Translations under genes and position numbers: made by a program
Shown: positions 1-6,243 of the stretch, piece after piece
Position numbering within the stretch: the stretch's first letter is position 1
How the letters are laid out: each line of letters starts with the position of its first letter
Assembly (NCBI GenBank): GCA_900547915.1
Contig: URIN01000056.1
Coordinates: 1 to 7,879 of the forward strand
Direction of reading: 5' to 3'
DNA: 7,879 nucleotides
DNA from: an uncultured Clostridium sp.
GTDB taxonomy: Bacteria; Bacillota; Clostridia; Oscillospirales; Acutalibacteraceae
The notes under the pieces: generated by a model
Seen by the model: the letters and a program-made list of their open reading frames with translations, nothing else
What the model was told of the DNA's origin: nothing
Database searches by the model: none

Positions 1-47
1 CTACACAAGGCTATTCGTCGGCAGCGTCAGATGTGTATAAGAGACAG
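1..47 (+). other. Untrimmed Illumina Nextera adapter (non-genomic)
   Basis: Positions 15-47 match the complete 33-base Nextera Read 1 transposase adapter: TCGTCGGCAGCGTC followed by the 19-bp mosaic end AGATGTGTATAAGAGACAG. Positions 1-6 (CTACAC) are the end of the P5 primer, and positions 7-14 (AAGGCTAT) sit exactly where the 8-base i5 index belongs. From memory this index corresponds to Nextera XT S520. Genomic sequence therefore starts at about position 48. The mosaic end is a synthetic Tn5-derived end and must not be read as a natural transposon end. Confidence 0.98.
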
Positions 48-83
48 ATTCATGGCAGACTGCTGTTTTCTTAAGCCCACGAT

Positions 84-112
84 TTGACGGCGAACTTTTT
101 TAAATTTATAAT
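84..112 (+). promoter_or_regulatory. Sigma-A-type promoter of the GDPD gene
   Basis: A -35 box TTGACG (84-89) is separated by exactly 17 nt from a perfect -10 box TATAAT (107-112). A second TATAAT lies at 118-123 without a matched -35. Transcription would start near 119, giving a leader of about 34 nt before the ATG at 153. Seen in sequence; promoter activity is inferred. Confidence 0.8.
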
Positions 113-152
113 TTATTTATAATTTTCCATTTTAGAGAAAGGGTTGTTTACA

Positions 153-1169
153 ATGACAGAAAGCAAAACAAAAAAAATGCCGCGCGCTGTTAAGGCGCTG
201 ATTGCCGTTATCTGCATTATTGCTGTTATAGCTATTGGAGAGATAATATCAGTCACTTATCATTCTGATGCTGCCGATGTTATAGCATTCGAGACTGACA
301 ATCCATATATTGCCACAGACAGCAACACACAAATAAGCGCGCACAGAAGCGGTGGTGGCATAATGCCCGAAGAAACAATGATGGCATTTAAAAATTGCGC
401 CGAAAACTCTGATTTTACAATTGATTGGTTTGAATTTGATCTGCACATTACAAAAGACAATGTGCTTGTTCTTCTCCATGATGACACACTTGACAGAACA
501 TCTGACAGCGAAACGGTTTTCGGAGAAGAGGATGTGCGCCCCGAGGATAAAACATATGAAGAACTCAGGCAGTTGAACATGGGCGCCGATTTTGAAAACG
601 AAAACGGAGAAACGCCTTATGCCAATCTGAGCGGAGAGGAAGTTCCCGAAGATCTTAAGATAGTACGTGTTGAAGACGTTCTCGATTACCTTGAAGAGGT
701 AGGAAACGGTACATACAATTATATTATCGAAATAAAGAACGGTGAAGAACTGGGCAAAAAAGCGCTTGACGTGCTTTACGGCATCCTTGAAGAAAGAAAT
801 CTGCTGGACCGTGTCATTTTCGGCACATTCAAAGAAGAGGTTTCCATGCACGTGGATGAAAACTATCCTGAACTTGACCGCAGTGCAACTATCAATGAAG
901 TGCTTGAATTTTATTCTGCCGTGCTTAGGGATGACAATGATTTTGAAGCAGATTATGTTGCGCTTCAAATCCCTTACAATATGCCCTACCGTTTGGTTGC
1001 AAACCTCGGCACTGCCAAAGTAATAAACTACGCACACGAACACGGTATTGCCGTTCAATACTGGACTGTTAATGATAAAGATGATTATGATTATCTGAGC
1101 TCAATAGGCGCCGACTGCATAATGACCGATTATCCTGATGTTATGTATGCTACTGAAACAGAAGAATAA
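153..1169 (+). CDS. Membrane-anchored glycerophosphodiester phosphodiesterase family protein
   Basis: GDPD-family TIM-barrel enzyme that would hydrolyse glycerophosphodiesters to glycerol-3-phosphate and an alcohol. The family's signature is visible: HR at 64-65 followed by PEET (family P-E-N/H-T), the metal-ligand pair EFD (E94, D96), the second catalytic His in LLHDDTLDRT (H109), IEIK (E193, K195), the late-barrel YWTVN (W304) and MTDYP near the end. Residues about 12-34 form one hydrophobic helix after a Lys-rich N-terminus, so the catalytic domain is probably anchored and extracellular. The ATG at 153 is preferred: AGAAAGGG (136-143) lies 9 nt upstream, whereas the in-frame TTG at 144 directly abuts this site. 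The product is 338 aa. A segment of about 50 residues, rich in Glu/Asp (about 118-170), lies between H109 and the IEIK strand and is the family's usual insertion site. Single gene with its own promoter, convergent with amt. Substrate cannot be told from sequence; it may be lipid head groups or teichoic-acid-derived diesters. Confidence 0.92.
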   Translation: MTESKTKKMPRAVKALIAVICIIAVIAIGEIISVTYHSDAADVIAFETDNPYIATDSNTQISAHRSGGGIMPEETMMAFKNCAENSDFTIDWFEFDLHITKDNVLVLLHDDTLDRTSDSETVFGEEDVRPEDKTYEELRQLNMGADFENENGETPYANLSGEEVPEDLKIVRVEDVLDYLEEVGNGTYNYIIEIKNGEELGKKALDVLYGILEERNLLDRVIFGTFKEEVSMHVDENYPELDRSATINEVLEFYSAVLRDDNDFEADYVALQIPYNMPYRLVANLGTAKVINYAHEHGIAVQYWTVNDKDDYDYLSSIGADCIMTDYPDVMYATETEE

Positions 1170-1309
1170 AAAAATATTTATAGAGATAAAGCATAGTGCT
1201 TATAATAAACCTACAACTGTAAAAAATTCAGTGAAGCTTATTATTTTCTCTCAGTTTACAACAGCTTGGTGAATATAGTAATATATTTTACAAGTAAATA
1301 AACAGCAAA

Positions 1310-1353
1310 AATCGAGGCAGAGTCTGTTGGCTCCGCCTTGATTTTTTATTTTT
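1310..1353. terminator. Bidirectional rho-independent terminator between GDPD gene and amt
   Basis: Arms AATCGAGGCAGAG (1310-1322) and CTCCGCCTTGATT (1331-1343) form a 13-bp stem with one mismatch and one G.U pair in either direction, and an 8-nt loop (1323-1330). On the plus strand it is followed by a T-rich tract (1342-1353). On the minus strand the A-run at 1307-1311 gives a U-tract. It sits in the convergent gap and can end both the GDPD and amt transcripts. The rest of the gap (1170-1309 and 1380-1439) holds only AT-rich sequence with weak pairings and no gene. Confidence 0.85.
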
Positions 1354-1358
1354 CTACG

Positions 1359-1379
1359 GCACCTCATCATATGAGGTGC
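1359..1379. repeat. Perfect inverted repeat, 9-bp arms with 3-nt spacer
   Basis: GCACCTCAT (1359-1367) and ATGAGGTGC (1371-1379) are perfect reverse complements separated by CAT. The repeat lies 60 nt beyond the amt stop codon and 15 nt from the terminator stem, but no U-tract follows it on either strand, so it is not itself a classical terminator. It would be a stable hairpin in the amt 3' untranslated region, or it could be a DNA-level site for a dimeric protein. Confidence 0.7.
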
Positions 1380-1439
1380 ATCTGTTAAATTTCCCGCTGT
1401 TAAGGGATTTAGCTTTTAACTTTAATTAAAATTATTCTA

Positions 1440-3167
1440 TCAGTCGTTTTCAAGATCTGCTTCGCCCTGAAGCGCCGCAACGCCCGTCTCCCCCGTTCTG
1501 ACTTTCACTACATCCTCAATATCATAAAGGAATATCTTTCCGTCACCGATATTGCCCGTGTAAAGAGCCTTTCTTGCCGCATCAATAACAGTGGCAACAG
1601 GAACTTTTGAAACGGCCATTTCAAGCTTCATCTTGGGATTGAGGTTTAACTCCTCTATCTCAACGCCGCGGTACATCTTTTTATGACCTTTCTGAACACC
1701 ACAGCCCATAACGTTTGTAACAGTCATTCCCGTTACGCCTATGGAGTTCATACTTTCCTTAACCGCCTCTAGCTTTGTAGGATTGAATATCATAACAACA
1801 TTTGTAAGTTTTCCGCTTTCATTCGTATTTGCTGTATAAGATTCTACAGGAACTGCTTGTTCAAGCGGAACTGCCGGCTGTGCCACAGGTACAGCTCCAA
1901 CGGCAGTGTCACCTGCCATAGCAAGCGCAGGCATAAAGTCTGCATATGCAGAGGGAAGATTGTGCTCAGTTGCGTCAAGACCTTTGATCTCTTCTTCACG
2001 AGAAACTCTGAGACCGATAGTTTTCTTGATTATTAAAAATACAACCGTCATTGTAACGATAGTCCAAGCGGCAACGGCAACAATGCCGAGAAGCTGAACT
2101 CCCAGAAGTCTGAATCCGCCACCGTAGAAAAGACCGCCCTGAGTTGAGAAAAGACCTACCGCAATCGTGCCCCATATACCGTTGCAGCAATGAACAGCAA
2201 CAGCGCCTACGGGATCATCAACTTTAATCTTGATATCAATAACCTCAACAGCAACAACAACAATGATACCGGAAACAACGCCGATAATGCAGGAACCGAG
2301 AGCGTCCACAACATCACAGCCCGCCGTTACGGCAACAAGTCCCGCAAGAGAGCCGTTAAGCGACATTGAAACATCGGGCTTGCCGTTTTTAATCCACGTG
2401 AACAGCATTGTAACACAAGTTGAGATCGCGGGTGCGCAAGTGGTTGTAAGGAAAATGGAAGCAAGCGAATCAACGCTTTTTGCAGCAGCGCCGTTAAATC
2501 CATACCAAGCAAACCAAAGAATAAACACACCCAAAGCGCCGAGAGTAAGACTGTGGCCCGGGATTGCTTTTGCCACTGTTTTACCCGTCTTTTTATCCTT
2601 TACATATTTCCCGATACGGGGGCCAACCATGGCGGCGCCGATAAACGCCGTTATACCGCCGACCATATGTATCGCGCATGAGCCTGCGAAATCGTGGAAG
2701 CCGAGTTTGGCAAGCCAGCCTTGTGAATTCCAGATCCAGCCCGCCTCAATCGGATAAATTACAGCGCTGATAACTGCACTGTAAATACAATAAGCGCTGA
2801 ACTTTGTTCTTTCTGCCATTGCGCCTGAAACAATGGTAGCCGCAGTAGCACAAAAAACAAGGTTAAACACGAAATTTGACCAGTCAAAGTTTGCGTAATC
2901 GGTAAATATTCCGAGATTCGGAACACCAATAAGACCCATTACATAATCTTCGCTGAGCATGAGCGAAAAACCTAACAGCAGAAACATCGGTGTGCCGATG
3001 CAGAAATCCATAAGGTTTTTCATTATGATATTTCCCGCGTTTTTCGCCCTTGTGAAGCCGGTTTCCACCATTGCAAAGCCGCACTGCATGAAGAAAACCA
3101 ACGCGGCGCCTACAAGATACCAGACGCCGTATACTTCGTTTTGTACTACTTCAAGTACGTTAGACAT
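1440..3167 (-). CDS. amt: Ammonium transporter (Amt) fused to C-terminal PII (GlnB/GlnK) domain
   Basis: 575-aa two-domain membrane protein. Residues 1-408 are a full Amt/Mep/Rh channel with about 11 membrane helices. Visible are the twin pore histidines H167 (in CAIHMVGG) and H326 (in AVHCCNGIWG), the Asp of HDFAG (D159), the pore-gate Phe region (F105, and F224 in WYGFNG) and the conserved cytoplasmic tail GLRVSREEEIKGLD..EH. A Pro/Ala/Val-rich linker (about 411-452) leads to a complete PII domain (about 453-570). This carries the T-loop QKGHKKMYRG (Q492, R500), K512, the B-loop TGNIGDGKIF (537-546) and the C-loop RTGE (557-560). The Tyr that is uridylylated in E. coli GlnB (Tyr51) is replaced. 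The start is fixed by AGGAGGAG (3173-3180), 5 nt before the ATG at 3167; the 16 extra upstream codons would run into the leader hairpin. It follows glnA on the same strand. Role: ammonium uptake with a tethered nitrogen/energy sensor, inferred from both families. Confidence 0.96.
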   Translation of the reverse strand: MSNVLEVVQNEVYGVWYLVGAALVFFMQCGFAMVETGFTRAKNAGNIIMKNLMDFCIGTPMFLLLGFSLMLSEDYVMGLIGVPNLGIFTDYANFDWSNFVFNLVFCATAATIVSGAMAERTKFSAYCIYSAVISAVIYPIEAGWIWNSQGWLAKLGFHDFAGSCAIHMVGGITAFIGAAMVGPRIGKYVKDKKTGKTVAKAIPGHSLTLGALGVFILWFAWYGFNGAAAKSVDSLASIFLTTTCAPAISTCVTMLFTWIKNGKPDVSMSLNGSLAGLVAVTAGCDVVDALGSCIIGVVSGIIVVVAVEVIDIKIKVDDPVGAVAVHCCNGIWGTIAVGLFSTQGGLFYGGGFRLLGVQLLGIVAVAAWTIVTMTVVFLIIKKTIGLRVSREEEIKGLDATEHNLPSAYADFMPALAMAGDTAVGAVPVAQPAVPLEQAVPVESYTANTNESGKLTNVVMIFNPTKLEAVKESMNSIGVTGMTVTNVMGCGVQKGHKKMYRGVEIEELNLNPKMKLEMAVSKVPVATVIDAARKALYTGNIGDGKIFLYDIEDVVKVRTGETGVAALQGEADLEND

Positions 3168-3194
3168 ATACACTCCTCCTATAAATTTATATAT

Positions 3195-3234
3195 AAAAAA
3201 CGGAGTACATTGCATTACTGCAACGCACTCCGTT
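3195..3234 (-). terminator. Terminator/attenuator-like hairpin directly upstream of amt
   Basis: As minus-strand RNA, the arms AACGGAGTGCGTTGCA (3234-3219) and TGCAATGTACTCCGTT (3214-3199) pair over 16 bp with only two G.U wobbles around a GUAA tetraloop. They are followed by a U-run (3200-3195) and AU-rich sequence. On the plus strand the same two wobbles become A.C mismatches, so the structure is built for the sense RNA. It follows glnA and ends about 15 nt before the amt ribosome binding site. It can therefore act as the glnA terminator, limiting readthrough into amt, or as an attenuator in the amt leader. A possible -10 (TATAAA, 3246-3241) lies just ahead of it, but no convincing -35 is present. 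Confidence 0.8.
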
Positions 3235-3247
3235 GTGCATTTTATAC

Positions 3248-3275
3248 GGCCGGTGCGGAATTAACCGCGCCGACC
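3248..3275 (-). promoter_or_regulatory. GC-rich hairpin in the glnA-amt intergenic RNA
   Basis: Arms GGTCGGCGCGG (3275-3265) and CCGCACCGGCC (3258-3248) pair over 11 bp with one A.C mismatch and one G.U, loop UUAAUU. No U-tract follows, so it is not an intrinsic terminator. It could be a transcript-stabilising or processing element 3' of glnA, or part of a structured amt leader together with the flanking hairpins. Confidence 0.5.
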
Positions 3276-3280
3276 TTTAA

Positions 3281-3294
3281 TGGCATTTCTGCCA
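3281..3294 (-). promoter_or_regulatory. Small GNRA-loop hairpin 3' of glnA
   Basis: Minus-strand RNA reads TGGCA-GAAA-TGCCA: a perfect 5-bp stem capped by a GAAA tetraloop, starting 14 nt after the glnA stop codon. It is the first of three consecutive hairpins before amt. Function unknown; the stem is short and could occur by chance. Confidence 0.35.
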
Positions 3295-3308
3295 AAGAGA
3301 GGGTTAAA

Positions 3309-4649
3309 TTATTTCTTGAGGTATCTGTTAACTTCCCACTGTGAAACCTGAGTTCTATACTCATCCCACTCGTTTTTCTTGCCCTCAATATAGGCATCGA
3401 AAACGTGGTCGCCGACTGTTTCCCTGATAAACGGATCAGCCTCTGCGGCGTAAACAGCTTCGATAAGGCTGCCGGGAAGGCAATCGATATCAGCCTCTTT
3501 AAGTTCTTCTTCACTAAGGCCAAATACATTATAATCCACAGGTGCCGGAGGTGTCAAACCTTTTTTAATGCCGTCAAGACCTGCTGCAAGGCAAAGTGCC
3601 ATTTCAAGATACGGATTACAGGTAGGATCGGGGCAACGAAGTTCAACACGTGTGCCCTTGCCGCGAGCGGCTGGAATTCTTACAAGTACTGAGCGGTTTG
3701 CAGAAGACCATGTAAGATAACACGGAGCCTCATAACCGGGAACAAGTCTCTTATATGAGTTTACAGTCGGATTTGAAAATGCTGCAATGCCTTTAACATG
3801 TTTCATAATACCGGCAATGAACTGATAAGCTGTTTTTGAAAGTCCAAGTTCGTCAGACGGATCATCAAAAGCGTTTGAGCCATCTTCAAGTCTGAAAAGG
3901 CTCATATTTGTGTGCATACCTGAACCGTTGATACCATAAATCGGCTTTGGCATAAATGTTGCGTGAAGTCCATGCTTTGTAGCATATGTTTTAACAACGT
4001 GTTTGAATGTCATAACTCTGTCTGCCGTGGTCATAACATCATCAAATCTGAAATCGATCTCGTGCTGTGATTCAGCAACCTCGTGGTGTGATGCCTCGAT
4101 CTCGTAACCCATATCCTCAAGAGCAAGGCATATATCACGGCGGCAGTTTTCACCGGCATCGTTGGGGTTGAGGTCGAAATATCCGCCTTCGTCTGTAAGT
4201 TCTGTGGTTGGGTTGCCTTCTTCATCACGCTTGAAAAGGAAGAACTCAAGCTCGGGACCTACATTGAAGCCAAAGCCCATTTCGTTTGCCTCTTCAATAA
4301 CCTTGCTGAGCACGTTTTTGGGATCGCCCATAAACGGTGTTTTGTTATCTGCTTTATATACAGAGCAAATAAGACGACCTGTTGTTTTGCCGCCGAAAGT
4401 TCTCCACGGGAAAATTGCCCATGAATCAAGATCCGGATGAAGATACATATCTGACTCGTCAATTCTTACGAAACCGTCAATTGAAGAACCGTCAAACATG
4501 CACTCGTTATCAAGAGCTTTTTCAAGCTGAGAAACAGTTACGGCAACGTTTTTCATAAGGCCGAAAACATCGGTAAACTGAAGCCTTACAAATTCAACAT
4601 TTTTTTCTCTTGCGTCTTTCAAAATATCTTCTTTAGTAAGCTTGCTCAT
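3309..4649 (-). CDS. glnA: Glutamine synthetase, type I-alpha
   Basis: Cytoplasmic dodecameric enzyme converting glutamate, ammonium and ATP to glutamine. The protein is 446 aa, the usual size of the GSI-alpha subgroup (about 444 aa). Visible landmarks are [11 protein letters not shown] (R62, at the position of the feedback-inhibition Arg of Bacillus subtilis GlnA), the metal ligands GPELE (E133, E135), [13 protein letters not shown] (E190, E197), NGSGMH (H246), the glutamate-flap E307 in VPGYEAPCY, the NRS motif (318-320), and RVELRCPDP (E336, R338). The beta-type adenylylation Tyr motif and the insert of about 25 residues are absent, so control by adenylylation is not expected. The ATG at 4649 is preferred: GAGGAG (4660-4665) lies 10 nt upstream, while in-frame ATG 4658 is 1 nt from it and TTG 4667 overlaps the region ahead of it. 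It has a strong promoter and a terminator-like leader hairpin. amt follows after 141 nt. Confidence 0.98.
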   Translation of the reverse strand: MSKLTKEDILKDAREKNVEFVRLQFTDVFGLMKNVAVTVSQLEKALDNECMFDGSSIDGFVRIDESDMYLHPDLDSWAIFPWRTFGGKTTGRLICSVYKADNKTPFMGDPKNVLSKVIEEANEMGFGFNVGPELEFFLFKRDEEGNPTTELTDEGGYFDLNPNDAGENCRRDICLALEDMGYEIEASHHEVAESQHEIDFRFDDVMTTADRVMTFKHVVKTYATKHGLHATFMPKPIYGINGSGMHTNMSLFRLEDGSNAFDDPSDELGLSKTAYQFIAGIMKHVKGIAAFSNPTVNSYKRLVPGYEAPCYLTWSSANRSVLVRIPAARGKGTRVELRCPDPTCNPYLEMALCLAAGLDGIKKGLTPPAPVDYNVFGLSEEELKEADIDCLPGSLIEAVYAAEADPFIRETVGDHVFDAYIEGKKNEWDEYRTQVSQWEVNRYLKK

Positions 4650-4668
4650 AATAAACATACTCCTCAAT

Positions 4669-4710
4669 AAAAAAATAAAAAGGCATTCCGAAAAACTCCG
4701 GAACGCCTTT
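4669..4710 (-). promoter_or_regulatory. Terminator-like attenuator hairpin in the glnA leader
   Basis: As minus-strand RNA, AAAGGCGTTCCG (4710-4699) pairs with CGGAATGCCTTT (4690-4679) over 12 bp with one G.U, loop GAGUUUUU. A U-rich tract follows (4680-4669: five U, A, seven U). It ends 3 nt before the glnA ribosome binding site and begins about 10 nt after the predicted transcription start. It is thus a complete intrinsic terminator lying between promoter and gene. It would also stop readthrough from the upstream CapA-like gene. How full-length glnA transcript is made past it is not evident; no alternative antiterminator stem is obvious in the short leader. Confidence 0.8.
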
Positions 4711-4727
4711 GTTCTGAATACAATATC

Positions 4728-4756
4728 ATTATATTTTTCAAATCATAAAAAGTCAA
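4728..4756 (-). promoter_or_regulatory. Sigma-A promoter of glnA
   Basis: On the minus strand a -35 TTGACT (4756-4751) is separated by exactly 17 nt from a perfect -10 TATAAT (4733-4728). Predicted start near 4721, leader of about 72 nt. No exact TGTNA-N7-TNACA (GlnR/TnrA) site is seen nearby. Confidence 0.88.
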
Positions 4757-4830
4757 TGCTTTTTTGCAATTTTGTCTGACTGATGATTTTTACACAACAA
4801 AAGAACTGTTCATTTGTGCAATTTTTACAA

Positions 4831-6024
4831 TCAATCCATATCAAGGAATTCTTCACTGACTATATCCGAAGCGTATTCCCTGAAATACTCCGGTGTTGCG
4901 CCGCTCTGCGCGTGCGAATCAGCAAGCGCATCCGTATAATCTGAAAGCTTATATACTGAAAACTCATAATTTCCGCCTGATGACTTATACCAACATACAA
5001 CGGGCACAAGCTTTGCGGAAGTTATTGAGATTTCATCATTTTTCTTTTCTATCTTTATCTCAGCCATGCCGCCGCAGAGCTGATTAAGACTTGTTTGGTG
5101 TGAAATGAAGTTACCTATGGAATAATAGACAAGCATTTTTTTGCCGGTAGTTTCATTTTCAACCCACTCAACAGGCTGAAGCACGTGTGGGTGTGTGCCT
5201 ATAACAATATCAACACCAAGATCGGAAAACAACTGCACGTATTCACGCTGATAATCAGAAACGGAAGTGCTGTTTTCAGTGCCCCAGTGTGGAAAAACGA
5301 TAACAACATCCGCATTCTGCTTTGCTGTGTTTACATCAGAAGTTATTTTATCCTTATCCATCATATTGACACACCAAGGTGTACTTTCCGGAATTGAGAT
5401 ACCGTTTGTTCCGTATGTATAATTAAGAATTGCAAAACGAATAGAATTCTTTTCATAATAAATTATGGAATTGTAATCCTCTTCACTGTCATTAGTGCCA
5501 ACGTGAACAACTTCGGGGTGCTGGTCAAAGAACGCGCATTCCTGTTCGATACCCGCATAACCCTTATCAAGCGAATGATTGGTGGCGCATGTAAATATGT
5601 CAAAGCCGGCATCTATTGCCGCAGTGCCTATCTCCCACGGTGAATTAAATGTGGGATATCCTGTATATTCAAACTCACTTCCGCCGAGAATTGTCTCCTG
5701 ATTTATAACGGCTATATCTGCCGATGAAATATCATTTTTTATATGCTCGTAAAACGAGGTGTAGTTAAGTGAACCATCCTCCTGTTCACCTGCGCTGATA
5801 AGTGTGTTGTGAATAAGATTATCTCCGACAGCAACAAGTGAAACGCTTGAAACAGCGTTTGTTGTTGCCTGCGTTGTAACTTCAGTAGTAGTCTGTGCCG
5901 TGGGCATTTCGCTGTCCATATTCTTTGTAATATGACCGCTGACAGCAAAACCGCATATAACAAGAACGGCAAGCACAACGGGAACTATTACACCCGCAAG
6001 TTTCTTTTTATTACCATTATCCAT
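4831..6024 (-). CDS. CapA-like metallophosphatase, membrane-anchored (PGA_cap family)
   Basis: 397-aa protein of the PGA_cap / CapA family, calcineurin-like metallophosphatases named for poly-gamma-glutamate capsule synthesis. A Lys-rich N-terminus and one hydrophobic helix (about 9-30) anchor it. A Thr-rich low-complexity linker (about 44-58) then leads to the extracellular catalytic domain. Metal-site motifs in order are VAVGDNLIH (D68, H72), NQE (108-110), TNHSLDKG (N149, H150), FPHWGTE (H246), GTHPHVLQ (H278, H280) and YSIGNF (301-306). The start is ATG 6024, giving a leader of about 23 nt after the promoter. The upstream GTG at 6033 is in frame but poorly placed relative to GAAAG; the ribosome site is weak in either case. 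No capB/capC/capE partners are in the window, so a capsule role is not supported by context. Envelope polymer or phosphoester hydrolysis is equally possible. Confidence 0.9.
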   Translation of the reverse strand: MDNGNKKKLAGVIVPVVLAVLVICGFAVSGHITKNMDSEMPTAQTTTEVTTQATTNAVSSVSLVAVGDNLIHNTLISAGEQEDGSLNYTSFYEHIKNDISSADIAVINQETILGGSEFEYTGYPTFNSPWEIGTAAIDAGFDIFTCATNHSLDKGYAGIEQECAFFDQHPEVVHVGTNDSEEDYNSIIYYEKNSIRFAILNYTYGTNGISIPESTPWCVNMMDKDKITSDVNTAKQNADVVIVFPHWGTENSTSVSDYQREYVQLFSDLGVDIVIGTHPHVLQPVEWVENETTGKKMLVYYSIGNFISHQTSLNQLCGGMAEIKIEKKNDEISITSAKLVPVVCWYKSSGGNYEFSVYKLSDYTDALADSHAQSGATPEYFREYASDIVSEEFLDMD

Positions 6025-6053
6025 AAGAAACACATCTTTCTTTTGTTTTCTTT

Positions 6054-6082
6054 ATTCTAACATAATTGCCCCGCATAATCAA
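6054..6082 (-). promoter_or_regulatory. Extended -10 promoter of the CapA-like gene
   Basis: Minus strand: -35 TTGATT (6082-6077), 17-nt spacer, -10 TAGAAT (6059-6054) with an upstream TG one base away (extended -10). The predicted start is near 6047, so the mRNA leader is only about 23 nt. Confidence 0.75.
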
Positions 6083-6173
6083 TCAAAGAGTTAAATGCTT
6101 GAGAACTTTCCGCCGAATTCACTTATAAAAATTAACCTGCTCGCCTATATAAATATTTTATCTGCTGTCTGTT

Positions 6174-6216
6174 AAAAATAAAAATCCGTTTCGCGTTAAA
6201 CACACAAAACGGATTT
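6174..6216 (-). terminator. Rho-independent terminator of the DUF6465-like gene
   Basis: AAATCCGTTT (6216-6207 on the minus strand) pairs perfectly over 10 bp with AAACGGATTT (6191-6182), loop 15 nt. A U-rich tract follows (minus strand 6184-6174, TTTTTATTTTT counting from the stem end). It lies 28 nt after the stop codon at 6244 and insulates this gene from the CapA-like gene. Confidence 0.85.
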
Positions 6217-6243
6217 GATTTACTAATATATATAATGTTTTAA

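Noticed and set aside
29..47. 19-bp Tn5 mosaic end as a natural transposon end
   Set aside because: It is contiguous with the synthetic P5/index/Read 1 adapter, so it derives from library preparation.
249..1058. Long open frame on the minus strand opposite the GDPD gene (269 codons)
   Set aside because: It lies entirely within a gene with complete family motifs; the translation is Cys/Phe/Val-rich with no recognisable domain and no supporting ribosome site. It is a shadow of the plus-strand codon pattern.
2230..2757. 175-codon open frame on the plus strand inside amt
   Set aside because: Low-complexity Thr/Pro/Ala translation opposite conserved Amt helices; no promoter or ribosome site. Antisense shadow.
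3241..3246. TATAAA as a dedicated amt promoter
   Set aside because: No recognisable -35 at 16-18 nt (GC-rich hairpin sequence there) and no extended -10 TG. Start would fall at the edge of the terminator-like stem. Kept only as a possibility.
3248..3300. Sigma-54 promoter for amt (TGGCA near 3294)
   Set aside because: The required GG-N10-GC spacing is absent; TGGCAGAAATGCCA has GG-N7-GC and is explained as a small hairpin.
4650..4667. TTG at 4667 or ATG at 4658 as the glnA start
   Set aside because: The ribosome site GAGGAG (4660-4665) overlaps or abuts both; ATG 4649 is correctly spaced and gives the usual GSI-alpha N-terminus [10 protein letters not shown].
3195..4710. ANTAR-type antitermination target (paired hairpins with A..G.. 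hexaloops) in the glnA and amt leaders
   Set aside because: ANTAR targets have two hairpins with six-base loops carrying A at position 1 and G at position 4. The loops here are UUAAUU, GAAA, GUAA and GAGUUUUU, and re-closing the tetraloops to six bases gives A at position 4, not G.
4814..4830. TTGTGCAATTTTTACAA, an imperfect palindrome considered as a Rex, GlnR or TnrA operator
   Set aside because: The arms are only 4 nt exact (TTGT/ACAA) and the length does not match TGTNA-N7-TNACA (17 nt from TGT to ACA) or the 18-nt Rex consensus. It also sits far upstream of the glnA promoter, at the end of the preceding gene.
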